Source: Druceiella hillmani (taxonomy: Eukaryota; Arthropoda; Insecta; Lepidoptera; Hepialidae). Taken from it: 64,000 nt of DNA. Of this stretch, positions 12,601 to 25,838 are shown one piece after another; position 1 is the stretch's first letter; the number at the start of each line of letters is the position of its first letter. The position numbers and the translations under genes were made by a program. The notes under the pieces were generated by a model. The model was not told the DNA's origin. It saw only the letters and a list, made by a program, of their open reading frames with translations, and ran no database searches. The stretch lies in assembly GCA_039881145.1 (NCBI GenBank), contig JAYKKI010000016.1, positions 8,705,001 to 8,769,000 of the forward strand, read 5' to 3'.

Positions 12601-15129
12601 CAGAAGTCCCATTTATGTCCCTTATGTCTTATCACTGCCTCGTCCAAAGCATCCATTACGTTAAATTAAATAGACCACAATACTTTGAAAAGCGAGATAA
12701 CGGGCTGGCATTCTGACTAGTCCTCCTAGAACCCAAGTTTCTTGCTGATCAGATTTTTTTGACGAGATGTGAGTGTTAATAACATTTATAAAGTGCTTAA
12801 TATACATACGTATTGATATGGTTTTACGATCAACTATGACACCGATGAAATTTATTACTTTTACAGATATATTATCAAAAAAATATTAACAATTTAATTT
12901 ATTTTTAATTGATTGGGGTAAGTGACCAAATATCTCCGACGACCAACAAGTCAACGACAACAACAGTAACCCGTAACCAATAACTGACATTTGGGACAAA
13001 CCAGTAATACAGAATAGGCGAAAAACTTCTTTCCTGTTTGCATGAGCAGTGCACAGTTTGAATGAGTCATACGCATATTCGGCCATAAGCTCAGGTCAGT
13101 GGGCAGAGAGTAGCAAATAGATATCTTGCAACAAAAAATATTAGAAATATTAAGGGTTATTGGAAAATTATAGAGCTTTTATAATATTTCAATAATTTGT
13201 GAGATATCAATAAGGGCTTATAAGAATTTCAAAACTATTTATTTCAGAATTTAATGTAAGATAGTTTCAGAGATATAGCTAATTTTTTTTCGGAAATTAT
13301 TTTGCCTAGGGCATGAAATTTCGTATAACGATATAATATATTTTCTGGTGTGTACTTGAGTAGTCAAGTTTTATGTATTTAATTAAATAGTCTATATATT
13401 TCTACATCCGCGAAACTAGGCACAATGTTTGTAGTACCCTTAAATATTTTTATTCATATATGTGTTTATGACACCTATCTTATACAATTTCTATTCGTAT
13501 CGAAGATGTCTATTTTTAAAATAAATTGGTAACCGCTGATAGCTATTTCTATTTTTGCAATTTCGAAAGCGATAGTGCTACGAAGATGCCTCGTGATGAT
13601 GACTCAAAATAAATCAAATACTGACAAGTCAGGCAACCATTGGAGTGTGTAATGCAGAAACCGATTTTGTAGTTCCAACTTGTTTAACCAATAAAATTGG
13701 TGCGTGTAGTATGCGCTTATACGTGCGCAAATTAATGTGTATTTATGCTCGCTTATTTGTTTGTGTGTGGAAGTCTATAGATTAAGGTATCTATATTATC
13801 TGTAAATATAATTGTGACGTAGTTTAAATATTTCTCGGGGTTGACTAAAAACTTTCAACGATTTCCAATATTTTCGTCGAAAATTAGGTCAGAGGCCCAT
13901 AAGCATAACGGCGCATCCTTGCACAGTTACATACCGGCGCACCCACGCTCATACGCACCCTGGAACATAAACAACCACACCCACAAATATGTTATTGAGT
14001 TTAATATCATTAGCTATAACATAACTTCAAAACTTTACTTATACTTTAAAGTCAAAAGAAAAACAAATTATAATAATAATTTTTAAGGCAAGTGACTAAC
14101 AAAAAACATCATTTTCCTCTCGGTAAATTGAAAAATAAATTACTTTTCGTAAAAATTTTACACTCATTTGATCTTCTTATCAATGTTCATGTGCGTATTA
14201 ATAAACTACTTTCACTGACTTGAAATTAGATAATATTTAAAATATTTTCTTCTACAAATTTAAAACTAGAAATTACCACATCCTTATTAATTTTATTCGA
14301 ATATATTAAACCTCGCACTTTTATACTTTTCACGACACTTTATTTTAATTTTCTTTTCAATTTATTTGTAACACTTGAAGTTAGTAAAGTTTGAACGTTA
14401 ATTTATAGGCATATTGAAATAGGTCATTTTGTTTAAAGAGGCTAATATCATAAGCCTTAGACCATTTTTGAGAGAAATTTTCACCGATTTACGCTCTTAA
14501 AGGAATTTGGGAATTACTTTCCTTTATGGTTGTCATTCAATATCTAATACCACCGGTGTGAAAATAATTAAATTACCCTGTGCGGTTTAATTGAAGAGAT
14601 ACTAATTGCATTATACAAAATTGTTAATTTTTCTGTATTTGTGGGCTGGAATTTAAAATGATTAAGGACACGCCATTTCAAAGAAAATTTTAAATTGCAT
14701 TTTAACAAAAAGCAAATTTGCGTAATTTTTAACACTTATTTAACCTTTACACTGTAATTTAAATTTAACTAGTTCAATTTCGAATGTCGGTTTACAGGTA
14801 AGATAAATATAAATGCCTAGCTCTTTTGGGTTATATATAAATATGTAGGTTAGAAAATAATAAACGTACAAATTCTTTGTTAACTGTCTTTATTTTCATG
14901 CCGTTTTAAATCACAATTAAGGCAAGTAACCATAAAAGGCACGCTATAATTATAGCTACGCAGACTGTTCCGAAAGAAAATTAATTTTACTGTTAAATGT
15001 ACCATTCAATTTACAAAAAGAAGTACTAAATTCAATTATATACGTGTATTTCGAATCAGATATATCGATATGAATAAATTTATACTACGCTAAGTCAAGT
15101 ATACCCTGATTATTGAACATGTGCAATAG

Positions 15130-16330
15130 ACGTTCCTCCGATATCTGTGTATGAGATAGTGTAATTACCTTCGTTTTTTACTTTTTTATACCGATTTCCT
15201 ATTGGACATGCTAGGATTCCATTTCTTTCAACTCAGAAGAGCATTCAGCATGGGAAATTTATATTCCAACTATTAAAAGGAAACATTTTATGGCATTTAC
15301 TATTGAGTAAACTTTAATTTTTCGTACCTGGTAATTTCCTGCGCCCTTGATGATTGCACCACCTTTTTAACTATACCGCCATCTTCAACATAATTATATC
15401 AGAATTCTCCAGTTTTCCCCTGTGTTTAACTGCTCAACCACCTGATAGCGTTCGCACTAGATTATAATTTGTTTATGATGAGTTGTTAGGCACAGTCATA
15501 AATTAGATTATTTTAATTTTTTTATCAGTAACCATTATTTATTCGTTGATCATTTTTAAATAATTTAATTTAGCTTAGTGACCAATTTTACAATATTCTC
15601 GGAAACATAATTTAATATAATAGGCAATCTATATGTCTTTTTGTATTCTTTATCTTGGAAGACCCTCGTTATTCAAGAGATTCACGTTACATATTTGTTT
15701 TTTTTTGTAAATATAAATTTACATCCCCAACGCTAGTCGGTTCTTGTTAGAATCACCCTTTTTTAATTTTTTACATGAATTTACTTGCTTCATTTTGATA
15801 CTTAATTATTTTGGGAAATTTTTAAAAGTAGATAATGAAAATATTTTTTCTCAGATGTAATTTTTCAGTAAATTGCAAAATATTACATTTTTATCTTCAT
15901 ATATTCAACGCAGTGAAGAAAAGACATATCAATTTGAATCTTTTGACGTCATAATATTATATTAGTTATTCATATTTTGAATATATTAAAAAAAACAAGT
16001 CGCCCTAATTGAGATTTGCCTTTATCAAATTATACACTTGATAAGTAAGAGCAGAAAACTTACCATTAAATAAATAAGAAATTACTGAAGAATTGGAGTA
16101 CAACCCTCAGACCGATAGCGTCAAAATATAATGAATTACTTATGGTGTTTTGGAGACTTCAGGTTTGTGAATGCTTTTCATATGTATGGTTTTGCTGTAA
16201 TTATACGAGAATAATTAATAATATACAATTAAAAATTTAATTCAAGATAATGTAAATTAATAATATTATTTGGTCCTTTTTCCCAGATTAGGTTCAATTT
16301 AATTTAGAAATTTGTAGATAGTTTCGTAAC
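15130..16330. other. Unassigned AT-rich sequence
   Basis: Nothing recognisable was found between the end of detectable A/B homology and the start of the 77-bp satellite. Confidence 0.5.
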
Positions 16331-17005
16331 AGGTATCCGGCAGTTTTTCGAGCCGGATCTTGGTCGAATTGAATTTATACATTCATAGATCGCTAGTCCT
16401 TCGTGCCAGATATTCGACGGTTCTTCTAGCTGGATATTAGTTTAATGCAATTTAGATATTATTAGATTGCTTAAGTGCCAGATATTCGGCGTTTCTTAGA
16501 GCCGAATATTGGTCTGGCTGAATTTAAATGTTCATACATTGCTGGTACTTCATGTCACATATTCAATAGACCTTCGAGGCGGATGTTGGTCTAGCTCAAT
16601 TTATTTATAAATATATCACTGATTCTTCTTGCCCGATATTTGGAGGTTCTTCAAACCGGATATTAGTCTAATCTAATTTACACATACATAGATCGCTGCT
16701 CTTTCATGGCAGATATTCGGCGGTTTTTGGAGTCGGATATTGTTCTATCTTAATTTAGATATTCATAGATTGCAGGCCCTTCGCATCCGATATCCTGCAC
16801 TCTTTCGAGCCAGATGTTGGTTTACTTTAATTTAGATATTCATAGATCACTGATAATTTGTACAAGATATTTGGCGGTCCCTCGAACCCGATATTGGTCT
16901 AGCTTAATTTAGATATTCATAGATTACGGTCCTTTGTGCCCGATATTTGGCAATCCTTCGAGCCGGATATTGGTTCAACTTAATTTAGATATTCATATTT
17001 CTTAG
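16331..17005. repeat. 77-bp satellite array, nine units, hairpin in each monomer
   Basis: Nine copies of a unit repeat. The GCCGGAT-like core falls at 16352, 16429, 16501, 16578, 16655, 16732, 16809, 16886 and 16962, giving spacings of 77, 72, 77, 77, 77, 77, 77 and 76 bp. The consensus runs GATATTCGGC, a loop of about 10 nt (GGTTCTTCGA), GCCGGATATTGG, then TCTAGCTTAATTTAGATATT and CATAGATTGCTGGTCCTTCGTG. The two GC-rich blocks are complementary, so each monomer can form a 7-10 bp hairpin. Some changes keep the pairing: unit 1 has ATCCGGC/GCCGGAT and unit 3 has ATTCGGC/GCCGAAT. Units 4, 7 and 8 pair poorly. No open frame runs through the array. Confidence 0.92.
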
Positions 17006-17336
17006 GTTAAATCACACGATATTGGCGTAGGCTATTTCTAAGTCTTGCCAATGAGTAAAAGGGAATCTGTCGAATTGTATGATCGTTATCCTTTTTAATT
17101 GTGTATTTTGTATTCGTGTTAAATTTAAAAGCATAAAGTTTTTAAACCCTTAATTTCTTATTGTGGCGAATAGACCTTTAATATATCGTGTTTTTTTAAT
17201 TTACTTATTTGTATATTGAATATTTACCTTCGAAATTAGTAATTAAGCAGTCATTCTACTAAAGGAATTTTGGTTTCAATTTTGTGATGGATAAATTGAT
17301 GCAAAAGAAGGCTTTATATGCATAATTTACACACTC

Positions 17337-17421
<85 letters not shown>

Positions 17422-17424
17422 TAT
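17337..17424. repeat. Compound (TA)n-(CA)n-(TA)n microsatellite
   Basis: TA dinucleotides are followed by a short CA run at about 17378-17390 and then TA again. The open frame across it is a by-product of the dinucleotide repeat. Confidence 0.95.
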
Positions 17425-17429
17425 TGTAA

Positions 17430-20030
17430 AAATTACACGGACCTATAATGATGGATGCCGACTTATAATGATAAAATCTGTAGAAAGTATTATTCGGCCA
17501 GATTTCGTTGTAAACTTTTTTATTGTCATAAATAGTGATTTTTCAGAACTTTTTTAGTCTTTTCAAATAAAATTTTACATTGTTCCTCTTCAATCTATAT
17601 AAATCAAGTTTTCTTTTTCTGCTATAATTTTCAAATAAAAAAATAATAAATTATACAGTTTTTAATTTATTGGTTTGTTTTTCAATTAGCAGAATTATAC
17701 GCATGGGTTTTCTATATTCACATGGATTATACACAGATCACGTTAAGGGGCGGATTTCGCAAATAGGCGAAAATGGGTGTTTGGTATCGCACAATATTCA
17801 ATAACTACAAAAGTTAGACGTTATATTAAAATACAATAGAATGGCCTTTGTACTACGTTACTGAACGATATTTTTTCTAAATTATATTTCAAACTTAAAA
17901 AAAAATTCAAAATAACCTCGTTTACCAAAAGGACCCTCCGCTGTTTTGCATATTAAAATAAAATTATAAAAATATATTGATTTTAAATAAACTGTGTCTA
18001 TTCTTAATTAATGTAGCTACATTCTTGTACATGGATCTAACTTTGACATAAATATGAACCCTTTGGTATTAGGTCAAAGTTGCCGAATTTTTACGTAATT
18101 CCGCGCACGAATGTTCTATACTAGCTTCTATGAAAATAAAAACTATTATTATCTCCGGCGCTCACGCATATTTTGAATTCAGTACCGTTTGCTCTTGCAA
18201 ACAGTGAGGACGTGTGATTTGGTCGCTCTTCGTCGCCTTGTGCCATAGATTTGTTGTATGTAACGATAAAATGCAAATTACGTTTAAATGATTGATATAT
18301 AATATTCCCATGATACATTTGAAATGCATAATATTTAGTACCGCTTTAAACAATTAGTGGATAAATTTGATGATATTTTGTGTATTTTCAGATAATAATG
18401 GGAAAACGTAAGATTTCTTACAGACGACCGGTATTGGGAGCAAAAATGAAATAAATAAAACAAATGTGCCCTAAATAAAAGGTTTGCAGAAATTTTATAA
18501 TAGGCGAAATATATAATTATTATGCAATCGTAATTGTTGTGCAAGTGGCAAGCAAATTTCATGGGACATGCGTTGTAAACTAATCTCTCCCTACATTAAA
18601 TTAGGGAGAGATTAGTTTACAACGCATATATAAAAAATACGGAAGACAACTAGCAATTAGATGTAATCAATATTGCTGGCGATTATATTGTCTTTTGAAG
18701 TTTTTTTATCAGCTTAGCAAAGGAATATGCTACCTTATAGAAATCCACAGAAGAAATATTTTAGCTTCGCCGATAGCTATCGTCAAACTATTTCACGATC
18801 GTATTGAGTCATGAGTGTTTGCGAGGTTTTCGCGTATTGTGATAAATTATTTGTTTTTTATTTCGGTTATATGAAACGTGTACGTGCAACTTAATCCCAA
18901 AATTTTCATGCAAAAAAACATGATAATTCGAAATACTGACAGCGTTATATTATTTATTTTATAATCTATCATACTATTTTAAAGTTTGGAAAAAATAAAA
19001 GACACTCTAATTTCTAAGGACGTATTTATAAATTCTCACCACTCCGAACGAATCTTTATTAGTCGTAAAATTAGTAATATACGCGTAGCGACGGCGCTTG
19101 TGATTGCAACTAATTTATAGTCTATTCCTATTATTTAATCCCCTATATTATTAATAAAATAAATGTGTGTTAAAGATTTCCTTGGTAACCAGTTTTATAT
19201 ATCCTGTGTTAACTGATATTTCATCCATTAACCAGACCAGTTACTAGAACGGCTGTGTATAATGGTTTTTTCACAAGCAGCTTTATCGAGAAAGCAATAA
19301 CTCATGGCTACAAATTAGTATCTTCTAGTATTTTGCCTCATGATTTATAGTTTATATTGGTCTAATTAGTTTCTGCCAATAAAAAAAAACAAAAACATTA
19401 AATATTATACGTTAATAAAAATTTATATATGAAAGAATTGTAAATATGATATTTTTACGTGAATAAAAATTTTAAATATAAAAAAAATTGTCTTCTGTCA
19501 TACTTATTTTCGTAAATATCTTCAATGTACAAACAGAACAATATAATAGTTCTATTATCCTAACTATAGAATGCTGAAATACATTTGTTTGCCCTTCTTT
19601 CAACTCGAAATATGTGATTGTGAAGTTTTAATAGATTTGAAAATATTTGTAAGATCTAAAATGAAAAATATGGGGCGCGTGCAATATACAATATAAGGAG
19701 TGTAAAGAGTAGCTGTCGTTGAGAAACTCACACAAAATTTCTTATCATTTGTTAATGACTTAGGTGAACTTGCACCTAAGCCTAAGCTGTTGACATAGCT
19801 TAGGTGAAGTATTATCATATCTATTAAAAACTAACAGTTACATATTTCTATGACAATGTATATGGGGCTGCTGGAGAACTCTACCGGATTTTAAATTTTA
19901 TAAAGCAAGGAGAAATTGTTTTAAATGGTTTATAAACCCTTTGTATGCCTTTTTTATGTAATGGTTACAAACCTTTCTTAAAAAAGTGGGAAACTAGCAA
20001 TTTTTTGGCGTGAATCGTCTCTTAATTTGC
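17430..20030. other. Unassigned AT-rich sequence with one foldback
   Basis: No gene was recognised. Three overlapping minus-strand frames at 18121-18562 are each 63-75 codons and contain no motif I know. The only notable features are the perfect foldback at 18568-18627 and a cluster of alternating CTTAGGTG/CACCTAAG words at 19757-19806. Confidence 0.5.
18568..18627. repeat. Perfect 26-bp inverted repeat, 8-nt loop
   Basis: The arms 18568-18593 and 18602-18627 (beginning ATGCGTTGTAAACTAATC) are perfectly complementary around CATTAAAT. The arm is not simple sequence, so chance is unlikely. The structure fits a foldback copy produced by template switching, or a small palindromic element. No target duplication is obvious. 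Confidence 0.9.
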
Positions 20031-20089
20031 TTCCATGATGGGAGGCAATTCATGAAAGTTCATAATGACGAAATCGGGGGATTCAGTTT

Positions 20090-20300
20090 GACATTGTAGC
20101 TCACTCGATAGTTAAGGGATTTTAGAATTCATTGCGTTAAGTGGGGGCTGTGACACATCGCGTGCGGCGGAGGAAGATACGCTGCCATTTTGCAGTTGTT
20201 TCGCCGAGTTACATAATTTCCGTTTGGAGTAAATTTTGATTCGGAGAAGCCACGATGCACGTTTGAGTACCTTGGCAATATTTGTCGATTGCATGTATAA
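20090..20300 (-). other. GC-rich patch with a 60-codon frame; possible exon or TE relic
   Basis: The minus strand holds a frame from an ATG at 20294 down to 20112 encoding about 60 residues, basic in the first half (KVLKRASWLLRIKIYSKRK) and rich in Ser/Ala near the end. Base composition is richer in G+C than either flank, with GCGGAGGAAGATACGC on the plus strand. A second ATG in the context CAAAATGGCAGCG lies within the patch in another frame. It could be a first exon, a 5' untranslated region or a mobile-element relic. I do not recognise the protein and cannot identify flanking splice sites with confidence. Confidence 0.25.
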
Positions 20301-23270
20301 GACATAAGTATGAAATATTTATGGTGAATATGTATGATTTTAAAGTTAAAAACTAAGAAAACTTAATGTAATATCTGTTTATACTAGTAAAAAAGCCAAA
20401 ACAAAAATATAGGAATTTTATATGGCTAGAAAGAGCTTCTCGAGGGCAAATCAGTGATAGCTATAAAAGGTCATATGATTGAATGAAGTGTTGCAAACAA
20501 ATATTACCCGTAAAACTTGTATAAGTTTTCATTTAAAACATAGGGCTCTCCTTGGCACGGCCACATCCCATTTTTTTATATAAATAATTTTTGTGTAAAT
20601 TGGTATATTTTTAAGTATTCCCAGAGACCCGCCAAGGTAGCCTTTTATTTGAAAACACCAATTTAAATCAACATAATGACGTAGATTTCATCGTGACAAA
20701 AAATCTTCTTGGGCGTAGGTTAGATTTGGCGCGTGGGCATTCTCCTTTGTGCCGAATAGACAAACAAACAGACAGATAGTAAGAAAAGTTAATATTAAAT
20801 TGGGACACAGCTTCTAGCTATGTTTAAAATTTCAAGTCTCCACCATAATGGAAAGTTAGTTTAAAACCGTCTACAAAATGTGTACCGCACAGACAAGTAA
20901 ACAAAAAGTTAAGAAAGCAAACTGATTAAAATGTGGTAAAAAATACCAAAATTATGAATTGTATTGTAACATAAAAAAAAATGTAACATGGGGAATCATT
21001 TATTAGAATAAAAAGTTTATTTTATTATATAGAAAATTGAATTAGTGATTCTTTATGACTTAAAAAAAATAGTCGTCTTGAGACGGCTGGCATACATGAA
21101 ACATCAAAATTTTTTTGTTAACTACTTTTTGAAGTACTTTTTCTTATAAGGGTTACATAAACCGTGTAAGTCGGCATACCCATGCCCTGCTCTCAGCTTT
21201 TGGTATTAATCTTACAAAAAGTCCGTGATACCAGAAAGTAATGTATCTTATAGTTATGGTTGTTAAAAACCTAAGTTTTTAATCGCTAAATCATTATTGA
21301 TAATTCCTCTCATTCGTAAAATTCTGAATTTCATGTGATAGCCTTTATTCCAAATATCAGTTATTACCAAATGCTAATGCTAAAACCAGAGGCCAAAAAC
21401 GACTAATCCATAATAATTACGTTTAAGGGGAAAACATTATGGAAAACAGTTTAAACGTTAATCACTTTTATGAGATTTGCCTTTCAATAATTTTTTTAAT
21501 ACTTCCCCTTACAAACTAGGCAAAAAGGTAAGGAGAAAATATTAATACCCAAGTAAAGAGAGCCCAATGATAGGTGAAAAGTTAGCTGTAAGGTCCAATA
21601 AGAGTGATAAACCAAAAAAACCGTCAGAAAAAACCGTAGAATGTACGACATACCCTTTCATGGAAATTCAGGCACGCTTTGAATAAAGCGATGAAGAGTT
21701 TTTGGTGAATTCAGTATAGTAAGTGGTTGTGCTCGCGTCTTCATTCGCGTGTAGAATTGTGAAATTATCGTTGAGTTAACTGCAAGAATAACACAAGTAG
21801 TTGCATCTATTATAGTAATTAGAAAAGTAAGCTTTTTAAGTTAATATACTTTTTATTCGGACGTTAAATTTCCATTTTCCTTTTATTTGGTCAATTGCTG
21901 TGAAACCTAAATTATACGCGATAAAACTTATAAACTGACAAACATATAAAACACAACCATTTTTTGTGCTATTGTTTTTGTTATGTTCCTCTAAATATTT
22001 TTTTGGTTAATACCTTTAATGCCCCGGTGTATCACTTCTAGAGTTTTAAACTTTCGTATTCAAATTATAAACAATTTGAAGAAACATAGTGAGCTTATAA
22101 TGAATGTACATAATATGGAAAAATTTGTTTGCTGAAGAAAACTGAAAATGATGGCATTCTTGTCGCTTACTCAGGTCTCCTGTATCATTCCACACTTCTG
22201 GCCTCGCTCATTTTACCAATGAATCTCCAGGTGGAAATCGAATTGAGCGACTTAAAACATGCGTAGCACCGTCTATAGATGTAAATATGCACACGCTTTT
22301 ATAATTACTACCTGTCAGGTAACCAGGCACCTCTTTATTATTGATTTGCTAATACAACGTAAATGACTTTTTGAAAATATTAGATTTACATACCTTCTGA
22401 TAGAATAATCCGATTGTGATGAAATAAAAACTGAATATTTCTCGAAGTCAAGACATATTTTTATTAAATCCATATTAATTGGCTTAGTTATTTTTGTGTA
22501 AAGCATGTTCATGGAAAAAAAACAGAAAAATTTCATGAAATTATGTTTTTGTGTTTCATGACTTTTATGACGAGATCGTTAGTATTTTTTTCCTAAATCT
22601 ATTTAATGAATAGACACATTAGTTTTATAGTTTATTACATGAAAACATATAGTTTTCAAAAGTTTCATACGATGACAATATATCAATAAAGGCAAAAAAT
22701 TATGAGTTGAAAATTTTCCTATATTTATATTTCAGCCGCGGTTTCTTCAATTTGAACATTAACCGTACCGTTTGACGTGTTTGTTGTTACAAAAGTCTAT
22801 AATTTTTAAAATAAATTAAAAGCAATATTTGGTACCTTTAAATCATACTCATTTAATAATTCTATTTCTATCATTATCGCAAAAAGGAAATATTTTCTCG
22901 TTTCATTGTTCTTTCTGGGACTAATTATTTTTTAAACGATTTACCAGGACTTTGTTCAAAGTTCCTTAACAAAACATGAACTTTCTTGAGTAGGTTTTTA
23001 TTGTCTATCTCTAATAAATCATTAAAAAGTATATTTGTAAGAAACGAACTAAATTTCGTTTTATACATTATTTTTACATTATATATTTATGAATTAGAAG
23101 CTAACATGGACGACTTTCTTAAGGTTAATACCTTGTGACAGTAAGATCCAAAAATTAAATTTAAATTTTTCATTGAAAATTCTTTTTTCTTGTTTTCCAA
23201 ACTATTAATATAAGTTAACTTTAACATTTTGCGAAAGCATGATTTTTGTGTTTTTTGTTCAGTTTTTTAA
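20300..23270. other. Unassigned; possible decayed repeat near 20.7-20.9 kb
   Basis: At 20740-20780 the sequence GTGCCGAATAGACAAACAAACAGACAGATAG resembles, on the minus strand, the TCTGTCTGTTTGTTTGTCTA-type stretches common in degenerate arthropod repeats. No ends can be defined. No gene was found in the remainder. Confidence 0.3.
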
Positions 23271-23275
23271 ATAAA

Positions 23276-23545
23276 AGGAAGTGTGGTGAAATGCTTGCTT
23301 TTCCTCAAATATTAATATGTATCTAATATTTGAGAGCGATTGTTACCAAAACTAAACGGCAAATGTTTTAGTTTTTTTCTTAAATTTTAATATAACATCA
23401 TTTTGCATTGAGAAAGTTTTTTAGACAAATTTCTTGATGCGTTAAAATAAATTAAGTGTGGTGAAATAACTACTTTTTTTTAAATGTTAATTGTATAATT
23501 CCTAAGAGCGATTTTTACTAAAACTAAACGGAAAATTATTTTTGA
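23276..23545. repeat. Diverged ~176-bp tandem duplication
   Basis: The block AAGTGTGGTGAAAT, then a spacer, then GAGCGATT-TTAC-AAAACTAAACGG, occurs at about 23279-23360 and again at about 23455-23535. The offset is 176 bp, and the flanking T-rich sequence is also similar. No function is apparent. Confidence 0.7.
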
Positions 23546-25785
23546 GTTTTGATACAAGTTAGATATTTATAGTTTTAATGATATGTAAAAAATCGGTTAA
23601 TTCCATTGACGACGCATTTTATATGACAACTACCTTATTATAAATTGTTTACATTTAAAGTGATAACAATTTAATTTTTTCAATAAGCCAGAATTATATT
23701 TTAGGAAAAGGGAAAGTTATTTTATTTTTTAAGACGAGAAAAATTTAATATTTATTTGCATGCAAAGAACGAGAAGGAATAAATCTCCCTTAAAAATTTG
23801 AATGATTTATTCATCCACATTTATATCGCTAGCCTCATTCTTAAGACGTCGTTTTATTAATCCGTCTATTTTATATCAAACTGGGAAAGGTCGTCACAAT
23901 ACTTTATCTTGCTCCGAGTTTTTTTTTAATTTACGGGTGTTATAAACTTTTATAATTTTCCATTAATTTAACTGGTAGTAAAACCTATTCGATACGATAG
24001 CGATATTTATACGAATGATATATTATTTACTATCAAAACTGAACTTATTACCCCTAATTTCACTTCGTTCAAGTTAAGTGTTTGTCATATATTTTTAAAG
24101 CTTCGTGTTTTATTGAGAATATTTTTTCTTTATGTCTTTGTGTAAAAAAAAAGTGACTTACATTCGAATACTTCAGTTTATTGGTTCAATATAAAGATTT
24201 GTTTTAATGAATGCCCATTTTTTGCAAACTATGGTTTGGTCTCATCATTTCAACGAGTAGTATTAATTAGCGTACATCGTTTTTTGTATTTTTAATATAT
24301 AAATGAGAACACAATTAGGAAAACCCAATGTTCGTGAATGTTGAATATTCGAAAGAGGATAGGAAGTAAGGAAATTATGTTGTTCTCTCTGTATCGTTTA
24401 AATTTATAGTTCACAAAAAAGCTATTCACAAAAGTCTCCAATCACAAAAATTTCGCTGTAGGGCAATTGTGCAAACATTACTTAACAAGTTCAATGTTTC
24501 ATTTTGAAGCAAGTATTCGTAATATATGGCATATGTAAATGTTTTTCTTCTAAACCATCTTTTTTGTCATTGTCAAAAAGTAAGACATTTTAATAAGTAT
24601 TTTCATTGGATTATTACAAAATTACGGAGATTGTTTCGTCAAAGTATACGAAGCTGCTGCGATATTCTATTAACATTTTTAGTTTTAACTTCAAGAATTA
24701 ATTTATTTATACGAATTGTTTTACGTAAGCGCCTTCAAATAAAGGAATAAACCGATATCTTCTTTATCAAATAGTCAAAAGTACCGGTGTGTACACATAC
24801 TTTTATAAGACTTTATTCAGCATCATAATGCATAATATTTGGCTCACCATTATTTACTTCTTGTGTGCCATATCACGGCATACATAAGTTGCAGTATTAG
24901 TCGACATAAATTGTGTTGTCCCAAATATATTTAAATTCAACAGTATCCATTAAACACCATCACATTTTCTTTTTTGTCATGATCTTTCATGGATCTTTTT
25001 CTAATAATGGTTTAACTTGGTAATGTTTATTTTATATTCTTCCATTTAAAACAATACGTTATTTCCTGTCATTTTTGAATGCATCCCGATTTCACATCAT
25101 TGTCTAGATTTTAAAAATTAACTCCATTTGACAGTTCCTTAACTAAACTGAATATAAATGAAATGCCGCTTTCCATACACAGGAAATTGCTATTTGGATT
25201 TATTTTCCCTAATTAACGAATTTGGTAACTGACCGACCAAACTATAGCTTAAATGGCAGTTGAAAATTATCGTTTGATGAACTATTTTTAATGACATTGT
25301 AATTTTTTCTTCAGAAATTTTATATATTTTGTCACATGTTTATTATTTAAATTTATTATTTGTGTAATTAATATGGGAAAGATGGAAGAATAGAAAATTA
25401 CATGAAGCCACACTTTGCAAGATCGAAAATGTCCTTTTTCAATATTATATAATAAATTTTTTTTCCAATACGTAATCGAATTTTTCTTTCTTGTGTATAC
25501 TTCTTTGTAGCTGTATTGGATTTTCTTGTACTGATTCACTTGAACCTAAGGTATTATCTTAGTTATATAAAAGTCTATGTGGAATTTTTTCCTTCCCATG
25601 TTTGTGTTATCGGTGCAATATTTTCTTTTTATAGGATAATTTAAATTAAATGAGTACATATTTTTTGAAATAGATGATTTGACCACACCTTGAAATTTTA
25701 TTTAAAAAATAATCTTAATGGAAAATTTTAATATACTAACATTGAATATATTTGGTGTTAATTTTGTAGAAATTCATTATTCACG
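23545..25785. other. Unassigned AT-rich sequence
   Basis: No gene, RNA or mobile element was recognised. Frames at 24526-24750 (plus) and 25288-25539 (minus) are 74-83 codons with no motif I know. Confidence 0.5.
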
Positions 25786-25838
25786 ATTAAATGAAACTAC
25801 GTGATGTAGTATTATTTCTACTTTCTTTAATTTCTTTA

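Larger units (their letters stand above)
2010..15130. repeat. Segment A of a large diverged direct duplication
   Basis: This segment matches 49220-60540 in the same orientation. Clear anchors are 2072-2160 with 49281-49360, 3548-3640 with 50583-50680, 4043-4060 with 51006-51023, 5108-5130 with 51592-51614, 5893-5960 with 52113-52180, 6320-6345 with 52562-52587, 13555-13606 with 58693-58744 (9 differences in 52 aligned bases), 13690-13730 with 58840-58880, and 14440-14510 with 59920-59990. Order is kept throughout; the offset drifts from about 47.2 kb to 45.2 kb, so indels have accumulated. The part between about 7.2 and 12.6 kb could not be aligned by eye. No conserved open frame was found, so the block may be duplicated intergenic, intronic or regulatory DNA, or an old large repeat. 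Confidence 0.8.

Noticed and set aside
12886..13086. 66-codon minus frame in segment A with a hydrophobic stretch
   Set aside because: The aligned part of segment B does not keep the frame.
16331..17005. Possible CRISPR array
   Set aside because: Repeats run continuously without unique spacers, the context is eukaryotic and no cas genes are present; it is a satellite.
17318..17557. Plus-strand frame across the TA/CA repeat (also 27370-27627)
   Set aside because: The N-terminal part is microsatellite and the remainder has no motif.
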